Assembly (NCBI RefSeq): GCF_010729665.1
Contig: NZ_AP022610.1
Location: 806,001-870,000 of the forward strand
Reading direction: 5' to 3'
Length of the DNA stretch: 64,000 bases
Source: Mycolicibacterium madagascariense
GTDB lineage: Bacteria > Actinomycetota > Actinomycetes > Mycobacteriales > Mycobacteriaceae
The position numbers and the translations under genes were made by a program. The notes under the pieces were generated by a model that saw nothing but the letters and a program-made list of their open reading frames with translations, made no database searches and was not told the origin of the DNA. This document shows positions 34,075-44,365 of this stretch, piece by piece; the first letter of the stretch is position 1, and each line of letters starts with the position of its first letter.

Positions 34075-36938
34075 CGCGACCCCGCGATCTCGACGTCGAC
34101 GCGGGCGCCGAGACTGCGTAGCACGTCCAACACCAGACCGACGACGATGAGATACACACCGAGGTCGAAGAACAGCGCGGTGACCAGCTTGACGTGCCCG
34201 AGGACGGGCAGATCCAGCTGGATGACCGCCGAGGACAGCACCGGCGCGCCCAGCAGCAGCGACGCCACCGCGGTCCCCGCGGACAGCGCCAGCCCCGAGC
34301 CGAGCAGCTTGCCCGCATCCACGGGGAGGGCCTCGCCGAGCTCGTAGCGTCCGCCCGCCAGATACCGCAGCACCAGCGCCAGCCCGGCCGTGAGACCACC
34401 CGCGAAGCCGCCGCCCGGGGTGTTGTGGCCCGCGAAGAAGAAGTAGAAGGACAGCACCATGATGAGCGGGAAGATGAGCCGGGTCGCCACCTCCAGTACC
34501 AGCGAGCGGTAGCGGGGGTCGCGGAGCTCGCTGCCGCGCAGCCAGGTGATGTCGCCGATCGCGGGGCTCGTCGGCAGCGCCGGGATGCGGCCGATGTCGG
34601 GCTGACCGGCGTCGGCGACGCGGGGCGCGGCGCCAAAGCGCCTGTTGCGGAACACCATCGAGGCCACGCCCGTCGCCGCCACCAGGAGCACGCAGACCTC
34701 GCCCATGGTGTCCCACGCGCGGATGTCGACCAGCAGGACGTTGACGGTGTTGGCGCCGTTGCCGCGGTAGTACGCGGCGTCGGGCAGGAGGTCGGCCAGC
34801 GGTCGCGTGGTCCGCGCGGCCATCGCGAACATCGCGAGCACCGTGACGCTGACACCGACGGCGAGGGATAAGGCGATGCGCGGCAGGCGAAGTCGGTTGA
34901 CGTGGACGCGGTCGGCCTCGGCGGGCAGCGAGCGCAGGACGAGCACGAAGATCACCAGCGTCAGCGTCTCCACCAGGAACTGCGTGAGCGCGAGATCGGG
35001 GGCGCCGTGGAAGACGAAGATCACGCCGCAGCCGTAGCCGGTCACCCCGACGAGCAGCACCGCCGCCAAGCGGTTGCGCAGCATCGTCGCGCTGAGCGCC
35101 GCGGCGAGGATGAACAGACCGACCACGACCTGCAGCGGTGAGTCCCACAGCTCGAGGTGCGGGACGTCGCGCGCCCCGAGCAGCAGCATCGCCGTCGGCA
35201 GCAGCACCAGCGTCGAGAGGATGACCGCCTGCGTCGCGGGAATCGACCCGCGTTGGGTGAGCGCCGTCAGCCGGACGGCGAAGACGTCGGTGCCCTTGAT
35301 GACGGCGTCGTAGATGCGGTCGGCGTTGCCCAGCGGCAGGTAGCCCACGCGCACCCGGCGCAACCGGTGCCGTGCGACGAACGCGACGGCACCGGCGAGC
35401 AGGACCAGGATCGACACCAGCAGCGGCAGATTCACGCCGTGCCACAGGGCGAGGTGGTAGTCGGCCCCGCCGGGAGCCGTGTCGGCGTAGTCGGCGAGCG
35501 CGCGGTCCAGGCCGGTCGGCCACACGCCGAACAGTAGGCCCGCGATCGCAAGGATGGCCGGTGCGACGAGGAAAAACGTTGTGGGACGGTGCATTTCGAG
35601 GACGCGGGGGCTCGGCTCGGGGCGACCCTTGCGGGCGAAGGCGCCGTAGACGAAACGCAGGCTGTAGATGGTGGTGAACACCGAGCCGAACGCCACCCCG
35701 GCCAGCACGTAGGGCGCCGCGGCGCCGAGGGACGGGCTCTCGGCGAGCGTGGTCAGATCGGCCTCCTTGGCGACGAAGCCGATGAAGGGCGGCAGCGCGG
35801 CCATGCTGGCGGTCGCCCCGATCGCGATGACCATCAGCGGCCGCGCCCGGTCGCCGAGCCACGCGAGCCGCCGGATGTCCCGGGTGCCGGTGGCGTGGTC
35901 GATGACGCCGACGACCATGAACAGCGCGGCCTTGAACATCGCGTGCGCGCACAGCATCGCGAGGCCGGCCAGCAGGAGATCGCCCCCGCCGATCCCGACC
36001 ATCAGCGTGATGAGGCCCAGTTGGCTGACGGTGCCGAACGCGAGGATCAGCTTTAGGTCGTACTCGCGGATTGCGCGCCACCCCGCCAGCAGCATGGTGC
36101 CCAGCCCCAGCACGACGATCGTCGGCCGCCACCCCGGCGAGTCGGCGAAGCCGGGCGTCAGACGGGCCACCAGGTAGACCCCCGCCTTCACCATCGCCGC
36201 CGCATGCAGGTAGGCGCTGACCGGAGTCGGCGCCGCCATCGCGCCGGGCAGCCAGAAGTGGAAGGGCACCAGCGCGGACTTCGACACTGCGCCGACGAGC
36301 ATCAGGATCAGCGCGACCGCGGCGGCCGTGCCCGAGGGTGGCGCGGCGACCAATTGGGACAGCCGGTAGGTGCCGGACGTCTCGCCGAGGATGACGATGC
36401 CGACCAGCATGGCCAGCCCGCCGGCGGTGGTGACGAGCAGCGCCTGGGTGGCCGCACGACGGCTGGTGGCGCGTTCGGCGTAGTGCCCGACGAGCAGGAA
36501 CGACAGGACCGTCGTCAGCTCCCAGAACAGGTAGAGCATCAGCATGTTGTCGCTGACGACGAGTCCGAACATGGCCCCGGCGAACGCGACGAGCTCCGCG
36601 GCGAAGCTCGGCAGCCGTCGCTCCACGTGGTCGTCGTGATGGTGGAAGTACTGGGCGCAGTAGAACAGCACCAGCGAACCGATCGCCAACACCAGCACGC
36701 TCATGATCGCCGCCAGCGCATCGAAGCGGAACGTAACGTCCATCGACAGCTCGGGGATCCAGTCGAGGTGCACGGTGCGCTCGCACTGGCCACCCCGGCC
36801 CGGCCAATTGAGCACGACCCAGGGCAGCGAGCCCAGCGGCACCAGCGCCAGCGGATAGAAGGCTCGTCGTCCCCAGCGGTGCACGAGGACGGGCGCCACC
36901 AGGGCGGCCACCGCGTGCGCGTACAGAATGGCGAGCAT
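34071..36938 (-). CDS. mnhA: Mrp antiporter subunit A with fused subunit B
   Basis: First gene of the Mrp operon, 955 residues. The NuoL-like part shows FWELTTVLSFLLVGHY (conserved Glu), SALVPFHFWLPGAMAAPTPVSAYLHAA (conserved Lys and His), and FIGFVAKEAD. A middle MbhD-like region (VLLVGVTGYGCGVIFVFHGAPDLALTQ) follows, and the last 150 residues correspond to MnhB (FFFAGHNTPGGGFAGGLTAG). The A-B fusion is common in actinobacteria. ATG 36938 has GGAG 6 nt upstream; a longer frame lacks a site. The operon order is A(B)-C-D-E-F-G. Confidence 0.94.
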   Translation of the reverse strand: MLAILYAHAVAALVAPVLVHRWGRRAFYPLALVPLGSLPWVVLNWPGRGGQCERTVHLDWIPELSMDVTFRFDALAAIMSVLVLAIGSLVLFYCAQYFHHHDDHVERRLPSFAAELVAFAGAMFGLVVSDNMLMLYLFWELTTVLSFLLVGHYAERATSRRAATQALLVTTAGGLAMLVGIVILGETSGTYRLSQLVAAPPSGTAAAVALILMLVGAVSKSALVPFHFWLPGAMAAPTPVSAYLHAAAMVKAGVYLVARLTPGFADSPGWRPTIVVLGLGTMLLAGWRAIREYDLKLILAFGTVSQLGLITLMVGIGGGDLLLAGLAMLCAHAMFKAALFMVVGVIDHATGTRDIRRLAWLGDRARPLMVIAIGATASMAALPPFIGFVAKEADLTTLAESPSLGAAAPYVLAGVAFGSVFTTIYSLRFVYGAFARKGRPEPSPRVLEMHRPTTFFLVAPAILAIAGLLFGVWPTGLDRALADYADTAPGGADYHLALWHGVNLPLLVSILVLLAGAVAFVARHRLRRVRVGYLPLGNADRIYDAVIKGTDVFAVRLTALTQRGSIPATQAVILSTLVLLPTAMLLLGARDVPHLELWDSPLQVVVGLFILAAALSATMLRNRLAAVLLVGVTGYGCGVIFVFHGAPDLALTQFLVETLTLVIFVLVLRSLPAEADRVHVNRLRLPRIALSLAVGVSVTVLAMFAMAARTTRPLADLLPDAAYYRGNGANTVNVLLVDIRAWDTMGEVCVLLVAATGVASMVFRNRRFGAAPRVADAGQPDIGRIPALPTSPAIGDITWLRGSELRDPRYRSLVLEVATRLIFPLIMVLSFYFFFAGHNTPGGGFAGGLTAGLALVLRYLAGGRYELGEALPVDAGKLLGSGLALSAGTAVASLLLGAPVLSSAVIQLDLPVLGHVKLVTALFFDLGVYLIVVGLVLDVLRSLGARVDVEIAGSR

Positions 36939-37075
36939 GGCACTCCGGTCCTCGATCGGGGTGTCAGCCTGCGATGTGCGCTTTCGCGGCGAGCATCGGT
37001 CTTCGGAGCAGGCTCTGTCTCCCGAGGAGTTTACGTGGGTCGTGTCGATGGTCTCGCGGAGCGGGGGACGGTTCA

Positions 37076-37558
37076 ATGGGTGCCATGGCGCACGGGGATG
37101 GCAGCGAGCAGACGGGGCAGGACCGGATCGCGAGCGCGAGCCTCGACGTGGCCGCTCCGGCCGAGCGGATCTTCGCCCTGATCGCCGATCCGGCCGAGCA
37201 GCCCCGCTGGGACGGCAACGACAACCTTGCCGAGGCGGCGCACGGTCAGCGCGTGCACGCCGTCGGCGACGTCTTCTCCATGTCGATCACGATGGGCGCG
37301 GTGCGTGAGAACCACGTCGTCGAGTTCGAGGAGGGCCGGCGCATCGCGTGGCAGCCGGCGGAGCCCGGCTCGGCGCCGCCCGGTCATCTGTGGCGCTGGG
37401 AACTCGAGCCGCTGGACGACGCCCACACCCGCGTCACCCACACCTACGACTGGTCTCGACTGACCGACGAGAGTCGTCTCGCCCGGGCCCGGGCCACCGA
37501 CTCCGATGCGCTGCGGGCGTCGCTGACGCGGCTCGCCGCACTCGCCGAGCGCGGGTGA
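37076..37558 (+). CDS. SRPBCC-family (START-like) protein
   Basis: A 160-residue polyketide-cyclase/dehydrase-like protein with a deep hydrophobic pocket fold. Blocks are ASLDVAAPAERIFALIADPAEQPRWDGN at the start, GRRIAWQPAEPG, and WRWELEPLDDAHTRVTHTYDWS at the end. Such proteins bind or transform hydrophobic ligands. GGGGGA precedes ATG 37076; ATG 37085 is an alternative. It is divergent from mnhA and convergent with the AAA ATPase gene. Confidence 0.85.
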   Translation: MGAMAHGDGSEQTGQDRIASASLDVAAPAERIFALIADPAEQPRWDGNDNLAEAAHGQRVHAVGDVFSMSITMGAVRENHVVEFEEGRRIAWQPAEPGSAPPGHLWRWELEPLDDAHTRVTHTYDWSRLTDESRLARARATDSDALRASLTRLAALAERG

Positions 37559-37559
37559 T

Positions 37560-39761
37560 TCAGCGCTGCTCGGCGAAGGCCCGCAGCGAGTCCACCTGCG
37601 CCGGATCGAGGGACGGTCGCACGGTGGCCCTAGCCTTTTCGACGTCGGCGGCGGTGACGTCGGCCGCGTCGATCGAGCGACGCATGGCCGTCAACGCCGA
37701 TTCTCGAAGCAGCGCAACGCAATCGGCGGCGCTATAGCCTTCGAGGTGATCGGCGAGCTCGTCGAGGTCGACGTCGGCACTCAGCGGTATGGAGGCACCC
37801 GACGTGCGCAGGATCTCCCGGCGGGCGTCGGCGTCGGGCGGTTCGACGAACACCAGCTTCTCCAGCCGGCCGGGTCGCAGCAGGGCCGGGTCGATCAGGT
37901 CGGGTCGATTGGTGGCGCCGAGCACGACGACGTCGCGCAGCGGGTCGATGCCGTCGAGCTCGGTCAGCAGGGCGGCGACGACGCGATCGCTCACGCCGGA
38001 GTCGGAGCTCTGCCCGCGCCGCGGGGCCAGCGCGTCGAGTTCGTCGAGGAACACCAGCGACGGCGCGGAATCGCGTGCCCGACGGAACAATTCGCGCACC
38101 GCCTTCTCCGAGGCGCCGACCCACTTGTCCATCAGCTCGGCACCCTTGACCGCGTGCACCGACAACCGGCCGCTGCTGGCGAGCGCCCGCACGACGAACG
38201 TCTTGCCGCATCCGGGCGGACCGTAGAGCAGCACGCCGCGCGGCGGTTCGACGCCAAGGCGCGCGAACGTATCGGGATGCTGCAGCGGCCACAGCACCGC
38301 CTCGGTCAGCGCCTGCTTGGTCTCGACCATGTCGCCGACGTCGTCGAGAGTGACCGCGCCGACCGCGATCTCCTCGGTCGCCGAGCGCGACAGCGGCCGG
38401 ATCACCGAGAGCGCACCGGTGAGGTCGTCCTGGACGAGGGCGGGCGCCGCCCCGTCGGCGCTGGCCCGCGCGGCCGCCCGCAGCGCCGCCTCCCGCACCA
38501 CGGCGGCGAGGTCGGCGGCCACGAAACCCGTTGTCCGCGAGGCGATCTCGTCGAGATCCAGAGTAGATGCCGGCACGCCGCGCAGCAGCGCCTCCAGGAG
38601 CGCCTTGCGCGTCGCGGCGTCGGGCAGGCTCAGTCCCAGCTCGCGGTCGCACAGATCGGGTGCGCGCAGGCGCGCGTCGACGGCGTCGGGCACCGCGGAC
38701 GTCGCGACGAATGCCACGCCCGGCGTGGCGACCGCCGTGCGCAGCTCGGCGAGAATCAGCGTGGCGACGGGTTCCGCGGTGGCGGGTAGCAGCGCGTCGA
38801 CGTCGGTGACGAGCAGGACCCCACCGCCGTCGCGCAGGGTGGCGACGGCCGACGTCACGCTGGCCAGCCGGTCCTCGGGCCGAAGCGCCCCGATCTCGGG
38901 ACCGTCCAGTTCGACGAGGCGACGTCCGGCGCAGACGGCCCGCACCAGGGTGGCCTTGCCGACGCCCGCGGGTCCCGACACCAGGACACCGAGATTGGCC
39001 GTGGCGCCCAGGGTTTGGAGCAGTTCGGGTTGATCGAGGGCGAGCTTCAGCCACTCGGTCAGCCGGCCCGCCTGGGCGCGGGCACCCCGGAGGTCGTCGA
39101 CGCCGATCGCGGGTCGCGCGGCGGTGGTGACCGGGCGCGCCACGGTCGGCGCCGAGTTCGCCGGGGCGGTGCCACCGCCCCACGTGACGAGTGAATTGGG
39201 TTGCACGCTCACGGGTCCGGCAGGGTCGGTTCCCGTCACCGTCAGCAGCTCCGAGGTCCACGTGATGCCGACCGACGACGTAAGTGCGGCCGACGCCGCC
39301 GAGGTCGACGTGCCCGGTCCGAGGTCGCGGGGTAGCAGCGACACCGTGTCACCGACCGTCATCACCTTGCCGAGCAGGGCCATGCGCAGGGTCGCCGACG
39401 AGACCGACTGCGTGGCCAGACGCGAGCCGCTCACCGTGACCGAACGCGCGCCGTACACCGTCACCGGGGCCACCAGCACGGCGGCGTTCTCCCTGACCCC
39501 GGCGTTGGACAGCGTCACGTCGTCGAGCAGTGCGGTGCCCGCCGGAGTGCCTGCGGGGGCGAGGCCCGCGACCGCTGAGGTGGTGCGCGCACCCGTCAGC
39601 GACACCGCATCCCACTCGCGAATTCCCAACGCGGCCAACGCCTCCGGATGCAGACGCACGACACCGCGGCGGGAGTCCGACGCCGACGTGTTGAGCCGGG
39701 CCACGAGGGTCAGTCGCCCCGGGGGCGGCTCGTCGAACGCCTGGGTCAGGTGATCGGTCAC
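37560..39761 (-). CDS. Cdc48/p97-like double AAA ATPase (Rv0435c type)
   Basis: A 733-residue AAA protein: an N-domain (about 1-190, double-psi barrel like), D1 and D2. D2 is intact with Walker A GPPGCGKTF (about 513-521), Walker B VFLDELDAL, and RPGRLE with arginine fingers. D1 is degenerate: its Walker A is GPAGVGKAT, with Ala where Thr/Ser coordinates Mg, and its Walker B is LLVTDVDAL, with Val where Glu should activate water. D2 is therefore probably the working motor. Relatives are proposed to unfold proteins. It starts at GTG 39761, 3 nt after pssA in reverse order terms, and is likely co-transcribed with pssA-psd. Confidence 0.9.
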   Translation of the reverse strand: MTDHLTQAFDEPPPGRLTLVARLNTSASDSRRGVVRLHPEALAALGIREWDAVSLTGARTTSAVAGLAPAGTPAGTALLDDVTLSNAGVRENAAVLVAPVTVYGARSVTVSGSRLATQSVSSATLRMALLGKVMTVGDTVSLLPRDLGPGTSTSAASAALTSSVGITWTSELLTVTGTDPAGPVSVQPNSLVTWGGGTAPANSAPTVARPVTTAARPAIGVDDLRGARAQAGRLTEWLKLALDQPELLQTLGATANLGVLVSGPAGVGKATLVRAVCAGRRLVELDGPEIGALRPEDRLASVTSAVATLRDGGGVLLVTDVDALLPATAEPVATLILAELRTAVATPGVAFVATSAVPDAVDARLRAPDLCDRELGLSLPDAATRKALLEALLRGVPASTLDLDEIASRTTGFVAADLAAVVREAALRAAARASADGAAPALVQDDLTGALSVIRPLSRSATEEIAVGAVTLDDVGDMVETKQALTEAVLWPLQHPDTFARLGVEPPRGVLLYGPPGCGKTFVVRALASSGRLSVHAVKGAELMDKWVGASEKAVRELFRRARDSAPSLVFLDELDALAPRRGQSSDSGVSDRVVAALLTELDGIDPLRDVVVLGATNRPDLIDPALLRPGRLEKLVFVEPPDADARREILRTSGASIPLSADVDLDELADHLEGYSAADCVALLRESALTAMRRSIDAADVTAADVEKARATVRPSLDPAQVDSLRAFAEQR

Positions 39762-39764
39762 CGC

Positions 39765-40616
39765 CTACCGCCGGGGACCCGGCCTGCGTAGCCCGAGGCG
39801 TGCCACCGACCGGCGGTGGGGTGCCGCCCGACGCGCGGCGCGCCGGACCGCCCGTCGCTGTTGGGGTTTGGCGTCCCAGGCCTCCGGACGGGCCGCCACC
39901 CAGCGTTGGCTGCGGATGGTGAACGGCATGAGCACCAGGTAGCCGGCGATGATCAGCAGCACCAGCACGTACGGGAACAGCAGCAGACCCGCCGCCGCGG
40001 CGGCGACGAGGATCAGCAGGATCGGAGCGGCGTTCGGCGGCACCGAGATGGCCTTGAGCGCCAGCGTCGGCACCCGGCTGACGAGCAGCGCCGCGTTCGC
40101 CGCAAGCCACACGCAGACGAACCACGACGACGTCCACCACCCCTGACCGAACTGCATCATGGCGACCAGCGGGCCGATCGATCCGACGGCCCCGCACGGC
40201 GCGGGCATCCCGGTGAAGAACTCGCGGGTGTAGGCCGGGCGGGTGTCGTCGTCGAGCAGCGCATTGAAGCGGGCCAGCCGCAGCACCACGCAGACGGCGT
40301 ACAGCAGCACGAAGATCCACCCGGCCTGGGAGTGCTGCAGCAGCGTCACGTAGATCACCAGCGCCGGGGCCACCCCGAAGTTGACCGCGTCGGCCAGTGA
40401 GTCGATCTCGGCGCCCATCCGGGACTGCGCGTTCAACGCGCGCGCGATGCCGCCGTCGATGCCGTCGAGGATGGCCGCGGCCCCGATCAGGGCGAGCGAG
40501 ATCCAGGGCTTCTCGTCGAGCGCGAACTTGACCGAGCTGAGCCCCGCGCAGATCGCCAGGACGGTGGTCGCGCTGGGCAGGATTCGGAGGCTGCGCTTGC
40601 CCGCGCCGGTGGTCAC
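39765..40616 (-). CDS. pssA: CDP-diacylglycerol-serine O-phosphatidyltransferase
   Basis: Integral membrane enzyme making phosphatidylserine from CDP-diacylglycerol and serine. The 283-residue protein has the CDP-alcohol phosphotransferase signature [20 protein letters not shown] continuing to LAD (DGxxAR-x8-GxxxDxxxD), and about six to eight helices. The C-terminus is Arg-rich and cytoplasmic. GTG start overlaps the psd stop (GTGA). Psd acts next on its product. Confidence 0.94.
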   Translation of the reverse strand: MTTGAGKRSLRILPSATTVLAICAGLSSVKFALDEKPWISLALIGAAAILDGIDGGIARALNAQSRMGAEIDSLADAVNFGVAPALVIYVTLLQHSQAGWIFVLLYAVCVVLRLARFNALLDDDTRPAYTREFFTGMPAPCGAVGSIGPLVAMMQFGQGWWTSSWFVCVWLAANAALLVSRVPTLALKAISVPPNAAPILLILVAAAAAGLLLFPYVLVLLIIAGYLVLMPFTIRSQRWVAARPEAWDAKPQQRRAVRRAARRAAPHRRSVARLGLRRPGPRR

Positions 40617-41326
40617 GCCAACTCCGCCAGGACCGTCTCGCCGCCGATCGCCCGCTGGCCGATCTCGACCAGGAGGCGGGCATCCTCGGGCAGGTACGTG
40701 TCGAGGCGCGACCCGAAGCGGATCAGCCCGTAGGTCTCGCCGAGGTCCAGCTTGTCCCCGGCGCGGGCGGTGCACACGATGCGGCGCGCGACGAGCCCGG
40801 CGATCTGGACGGCCGCGACGTCGACGCCCTCGGCGGTGCGCAGCCACATGGCGTTGGACTCGTTGACTTCGCTGGCCTCGGCGCGCTCGGCAGAGACGAA
40901 GCTGCCGGGCCGGTACTTGACGGTGACGACCTCACCGGCGACGGGGGCGCGCTGCACGTGGGCGTCGAAGATGGACAGGAAGATGCTGACCCTCGTCATC
41001 GGCACGTCGGGCATGTTCAGGGCGGCCGGCGGACGGACCCGTTCGATGAGCGTGACCAGGCCGTCGGCCGGTGCGACCACGACGCCGGGCCGCGTCGGCG
41101 GCACGCGCGGCGGGTGCCGGAAGAACAGCGCGCACGCGCTCGCCGCGGTCAGCGCGGTCGTGCGCAGCCAGCGGTGTCGGCGCCCGGCGGCGGCCACCCC
41201 GAGACCGCCGGCGATGAACGGCAGGCCGGCCGGGTGGACGGGCGGCACGGTGGAACGGACGAGGTCGACGAATCGGGAGAGCTCGGACTGGTCGGCGGCA
41301 TCGGCGGGGCGCGCGGGTCTGGCCAT
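40613..41326 (-). CDS. psd: phosphatidylserine decarboxylase proenzyme
   Basis: Converts phosphatidylserine to phosphatidylethanolamine. The 237-residue proenzyme self-cleaves at the Gly-Ser of [11 protein letters not shown] (an LGST-equivalent) to form the pyruvoyl prosthetic group. Other blocks are [37 protein letters not shown] and [10 protein letters not shown]. It belongs to the short archaeal-type group. ATG 41326 follows moeA by 22 nt on the same strand. Confidence 0.94.
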   Translation of the reverse strand: MARPARPADAADQSELSRFVDLVRSTVPPVHPAGLPFIAGGLGVAAAGRRHRWLRTTALTAASACALFFRHPPRVPPTRPGVVVAPADGLVTLIERVRPPAALNMPDVPMTRVSIFLSIFDAHVQRAPVAGEVVTVKYRPGSFVSAERAEASEVNESNAMWLRTAEGVDVAAVQIAGLVARRIVCTARAGDKLDLGETYGLIRFGSRLDTYLPEDARLLVEIGQRAIGGETVLAELA

Positions 41327-41348
41327 GAGGCTTGCGATTCTACGGGGG

Positions 41349-42542
41349 CTAGCCCAGGTCCCATACCCGCACCGGTGAACCGGCGGCCAATTCCGTGACG
41401 TCCTCGCCGATCTCCAGCAGGCAATTCGCCGACGCCAGCCACCGCAGGTGATGCGACGCCGGCGGCCCGTAGCTGGTCACGGTGTTGGCCGTCGGATCGA
41501 GAACGCCGCGGCGGAACTGGCGCTTGCCGCGCGGGGAGGTCAGGTCCTCGATCAGGGTCGCCGTCAGACGGGGCCGGTCGGGGTGCGGCAGCCCCATCGC
41601 GGCCCGCAACGGCCCGCGCAGGAACACCTCGAAGGACACCAGCGCGCTGACGGGATTGCCGGGCAACGTGATGATTGGCGTTCCGGCCACGGTCCCCGCG
41701 CCCTGGGGCATGCCGGGCTGCATGGCGACCTTCACGAACTCGACCTGCTCGGCCAGGCTGTCCTTGACGACCTCGTACGCGCCCGCGCTGACCCCGCCGG
41801 TCGTGATGATCAGATCGGCGTCGGCGGCATGGCGGTGCAGCTCCGCGCGGAAGGTGTCGACGTCGTCGTCGGTCATCGACGAGGTCGTGACGTCGGCGCC
41901 CGCGTCGCGCACCGCAGCGGCCAGCATGACGGCGTTGGACTCGTAGATCTGCCCGGGGCGCAGTGGCGTGCCGGGGGCCACCAGCTCCGTTCCGGTCGAC
42001 ATGACCAGAACCCGAAGTCGGGCAACCACGTCGACCCGAGCCAGCCCGAGTGCCGCGACCAGTCCCAGTGCCGCCGGCGTGAGCACCTGGCCCGCGCGCA
42101 GCACCGTGGTGCCCGCGGTCACGTCCTCACCCGCGCGCCGGACGTGTTGTCCTGCAACGACACTGGCCCGGATGGACACGGTGTCGATCGCGCCGTCGGT
42201 CGCCTCGACCGGGACCACGGCGGTGGCCCCGGCGGGCAGGGGAGCGCCCGTCATGATGCGGTGCGCCGTGCCGGGCGCGAGCACCAGCGAGTCCGTGCGC
42301 CCGGCCGGAATGTCTTCGGCGACAACGAGTTTCACGGGACGATCGGTGGTGGCCGCCGCGATGTCCTCGGCCACGACGGCGTACCCGTCCATGGCCGAGT
42401 TGTCGAACCCCGGCAGCGACAGCGGTGCGACGACGTCGTCGGCCAGGACGAGCCCGAGCGCGTCGCCGACGTCGACGGCCTGCGGCGCCCGCGGGGTGAT
42501 CAGGGCGGCCACGACGCGCTGGTGCTCCTCGACCAACCGCAT
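41349..42542 (-). CDS. moeA: molybdopterin molybdenumtransferase MoeA
   Basis: Inserts molybdenum into molybdopterin-AMP during Moco synthesis. The 397-residue protein carries [14 protein letters not shown] near the N-terminus, [55 protein letters not shown] and [14 protein letters not shown]. It corresponds to moeA2 (Rv0438c) by position. A GTG two codons upstream overlapping the SDR stop is an alternative start. No other Moco gene is nearby. Confidence 0.93.
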   Translation of the reverse strand: MRLVEEHQRVVAALITPRAPQAVDVGDALGLVLADDVVAPLSLPGFDNSAMDGYAVVAEDIAAATTDRPVKLVVAEDIPAGRTDSLVLAPGTAHRIMTGAPLPAGATAVVPVEATDGAIDTVSIRASVVAGQHVRRAGEDVTAGTTVLRAGQVLTPAALGLVAALGLARVDVVARLRVLVMSTGTELVAPGTPLRPGQIYESNAVMLAAAVRDAGADVTTSSMTDDDVDTFRAELHRHAADADLIITTGGVSAGAYEVVKDSLAEQVEFVKVAMQPGMPQGAGTVAGTPIITLPGNPVSALVSFEVFLRGPLRAAMGLPHPDRPRLTATLIEDLTSPRGKRQFRRGVLDPTANTVTSYGPPASHHLRWLASANCLLEIGEDVTELAAGSPVRVWDLG

Positions 42543-42544
42543 GG

Positions 42545-43465
42545 TCACACCGGGTAGGTGACGCCGGTGAGCTCTTCGGAGACGGCCCACAACCGGCGCT
42601 GGATCTCGCGATCGTGGCTCTGCGCGCTGGACTCGACGAGCACGGGATGCCCACGCAGCTCGCGGAATCCGTCCGGTCCGTAGTACTGGCCGCCGCTGAC
42701 GGCCGGGTCGGTGGCCGCGCGCAGCGTCGCGAGCGCGCCGACCTCGGCGCTGTTGGTGAACAGGCCCGCCACCGTGCGGAACCCGGGCAGTCCCGAGCCG
42801 GGGACGTGACGCATCAGCTCGGTGTTGGAGATGCCGGGGTGCGCGGCGACGGCGATCGTGTTCGCGTCCTTCGCGGCCAGCCTCCGGTCGAGCTCGTAGG
42901 TGAACATCAGATTGGACAGCTTCGACTGCCCGTAGGCGGCGACCCGGTTGTAGCTGCGCTCCCACTGCAGATCGTCGAAGTGGATGCCGGCCTGGATGCG
43001 GTGGGCGATGCTGGCCACCGCGACGACGCGGGAACCCTCGACGGGCAGCAAATTCTCCAGCAGCAGGCCGGTCAGCGCGAACGCGCCGAGGTGGTTGGTG
43101 CCGAACTGCAGCTCGAACCCGTCCTCGGTGACCTGCTTCGGCGGATACATCACCCCGGCGTTGTTGATCAGCAGGTCGATGCGGGGGTAGGCGTTCTTGA
43201 GCTCGTCGGCCGCAGCCCGGACCGAGGCCAGCGAGCCGGCGTCCAGCCGTTGCACCGTCACGTCGGCGCGGGGCGCCCGCTCGACGATCCTGGCCGCGGC
43301 GGCCTCGCCCTTGGCGACGTCGCGCACCGCAAGGACGACCCGCGCCCCCCTGGCCGCGAGGACCAGCGCGGTCTCGAACCCCAGGCCCGTGTTGGAACCG
43401 GTCACGATGGCGACGCGCCCGCTCTGATCTCCGACGTCGGCGGCCGTCCACTCCTTGGCGCTCAT
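42545..43465 (-). CDS. SDR oxidoreductase, retinol-dehydrogenase-like (Rv0439c type)
   Basis: A 306-residue SDR with TGSNTGLGFETA (NADP site), LLINNAGVMYPP, ASIAHR with catalytic Ser, and YGQSKLSNLMF (Tyr-x3-Lys). The C-terminal block SHDREIQRRLWAVSEELTGV is shared with the SDRs at 48768 and 49684, making a three-member paralog set. TAGGGT lies 7 nt before ATG 43465, so it is predicted leaderless. moeA follows directly and may share the transcript. The substrate is unknown. Confidence 0.9.
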   Translation of the reverse strand: MSAKEWTAADVGDQSGRVAIVTGSNTGLGFETALVLAARGARVVLAVRDVAKGEAAAARIVERAPRADVTVQRLDAGSLASVRAAADELKNAYPRIDLLINNAGVMYPPKQVTEDGFELQFGTNHLGAFALTGLLLENLLPVEGSRVVAVASIAHRIQAGIHFDDLQWERSYNRVAAYGQSKLSNLMFTYELDRRLAAKDANTIAVAAHPGISNTELMRHVPGSGLPGFRTVAGLFTNSAEVGALATLRAATDPAVSGGQYYGPDGFRELRGHPVLVESSAQSHDREIQRRLWAVSEELTGVTYPV

Positions 43466-43472
43466 GGGCTCG

Positions 43473-43478
43473 ACCCTA
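43473..43478 (-). promoter_or_regulatory. -10 box for the Rv0439c-type SDR
   Basis: TAGGGT on the minus strand, 7 nt before ATG 43465: leaderless arrangement. Confidence 0.5.
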
Positions 43479-43525
43479 CCCAGGGCGGGGATGAGAGCCC
43501 GAGTTGCGCCGCCCCGTCCGCGGTT

Positions 43526-43531
43526 TAACCT
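43526..43531 (+). promoter_or_regulatory. -10 box for the HAD hydrolase
   Basis: TAACCT 7 nt before ATG 43539; it fixes that start. Confidence 0.55.
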
Positions 43532-43538
43532 CGGCACC

Positions 43539-44363
43539 ATGGCTATCGGCGGGGTGCTGTTCGACATCGACGGTGTCCTGGTGACGTCCTGGGAGCCCAT
43601 CCCCGGCGCCGCGGAGACGCTGCAGACGCTCGCCGAGCACCAGATCGCCAGGACCTACCTCACCAACACCACCACCAAGACCAGGGCGCAGATCGCCCGC
43701 CTGCTGACCGACGCCGGGATGGACGTCAGCTCCGACGAGGTCCTGACCGCGGCGGTCCTGACGGCGGACTACGTGCGCAGCCGCTACCCCGACGCGACGT
43801 GCTTCCTGGTCAACAGCGGACAGATCGCCGAGGACATGCCGGGCATCGACATCGTCTACGCCCACGACGTCCATCTCCTCGGGGTCGACGGCAACCCCGA
43901 CACCCCCGACGTCGTCCTGCTCGGCGGGGCCGGTTCGGAGTACGACCACGTCACCCTCAGCCGGGTGTACGACTGGATGGCGCAGGGCGTTCCGGTCGTG
44001 GCCATGCACCGCAGCACGGCGTGGAACACCGCCGACGGGCTGCGGGTCGACACCGGGATGTACCTCATCGGCATGGAGGAGACCTCCGGTCGCAAGGCCA
44101 CCGCCGTCGGCAAGCCCGCCCCCGAGGGCTTCCTCGCCGCGGCGAGTCGGCTCGGCGTCGAACCCGAGGAGATGTACGTCGTCGGCGACGACCTCAACAA
44201 TGACGTGCTGGCCGGTCAGGTCGTGGGCATGACGGGGGTGTTGGTGCGCACCGGCAAGTTCCGCCAGGACACGTTGGACCGTTGGGCCGCAGACGAATTC
44301 GCGATGCAACCCAATCACGTCATCGACTCGATCGCCGACTTCCCGGAGCTGCTGGGGCTGTAG
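43539..44363 (+). CDS. HAD-superfamily hydrolase, class IIA (NagD/HDHD2-like)
   Basis: A 274-residue phosphatase. Motif I FDIDGVLVTSW (Asp9 nucleophile, Asp11), motif II Thr in TYLTNTTTKT, motif III Lys in VGKPAPEGFL, and motif IV VVGDDLNNDVLAG. The C2A cap lies between motifs II and III, typical of class IIA sugar or nucleotide phosphatases. The substrate is unknown. A long perfect hairpin separates it from the convergent helicase gene. Confidence 0.9.
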   Translation: MAIGGVLFDIDGVLVTSWEPIPGAAETLQTLAEHQIARTYLTNTTTKTRAQIARLLTDAGMDVSSDEVLTAAVLTADYVRSRYPDATCFLVNSGQIAEDMPGIDIVYAHDVHLLGVDGNPDTPDVVLLGGAGSEYDHVTLSRVYDWMAQGVPVVAMHRSTAWNTADGLRVDTGMYLIGMEETSGRKATAVGKPAPEGFLAAASRLGVEPEEMYVVGDDLNNDVLAGQVVGMTGVLVRTGKFRQDTLDRWAADEFAMQPNHVIDSIADFPELLGL

Positions 44364-44365
44364 CA

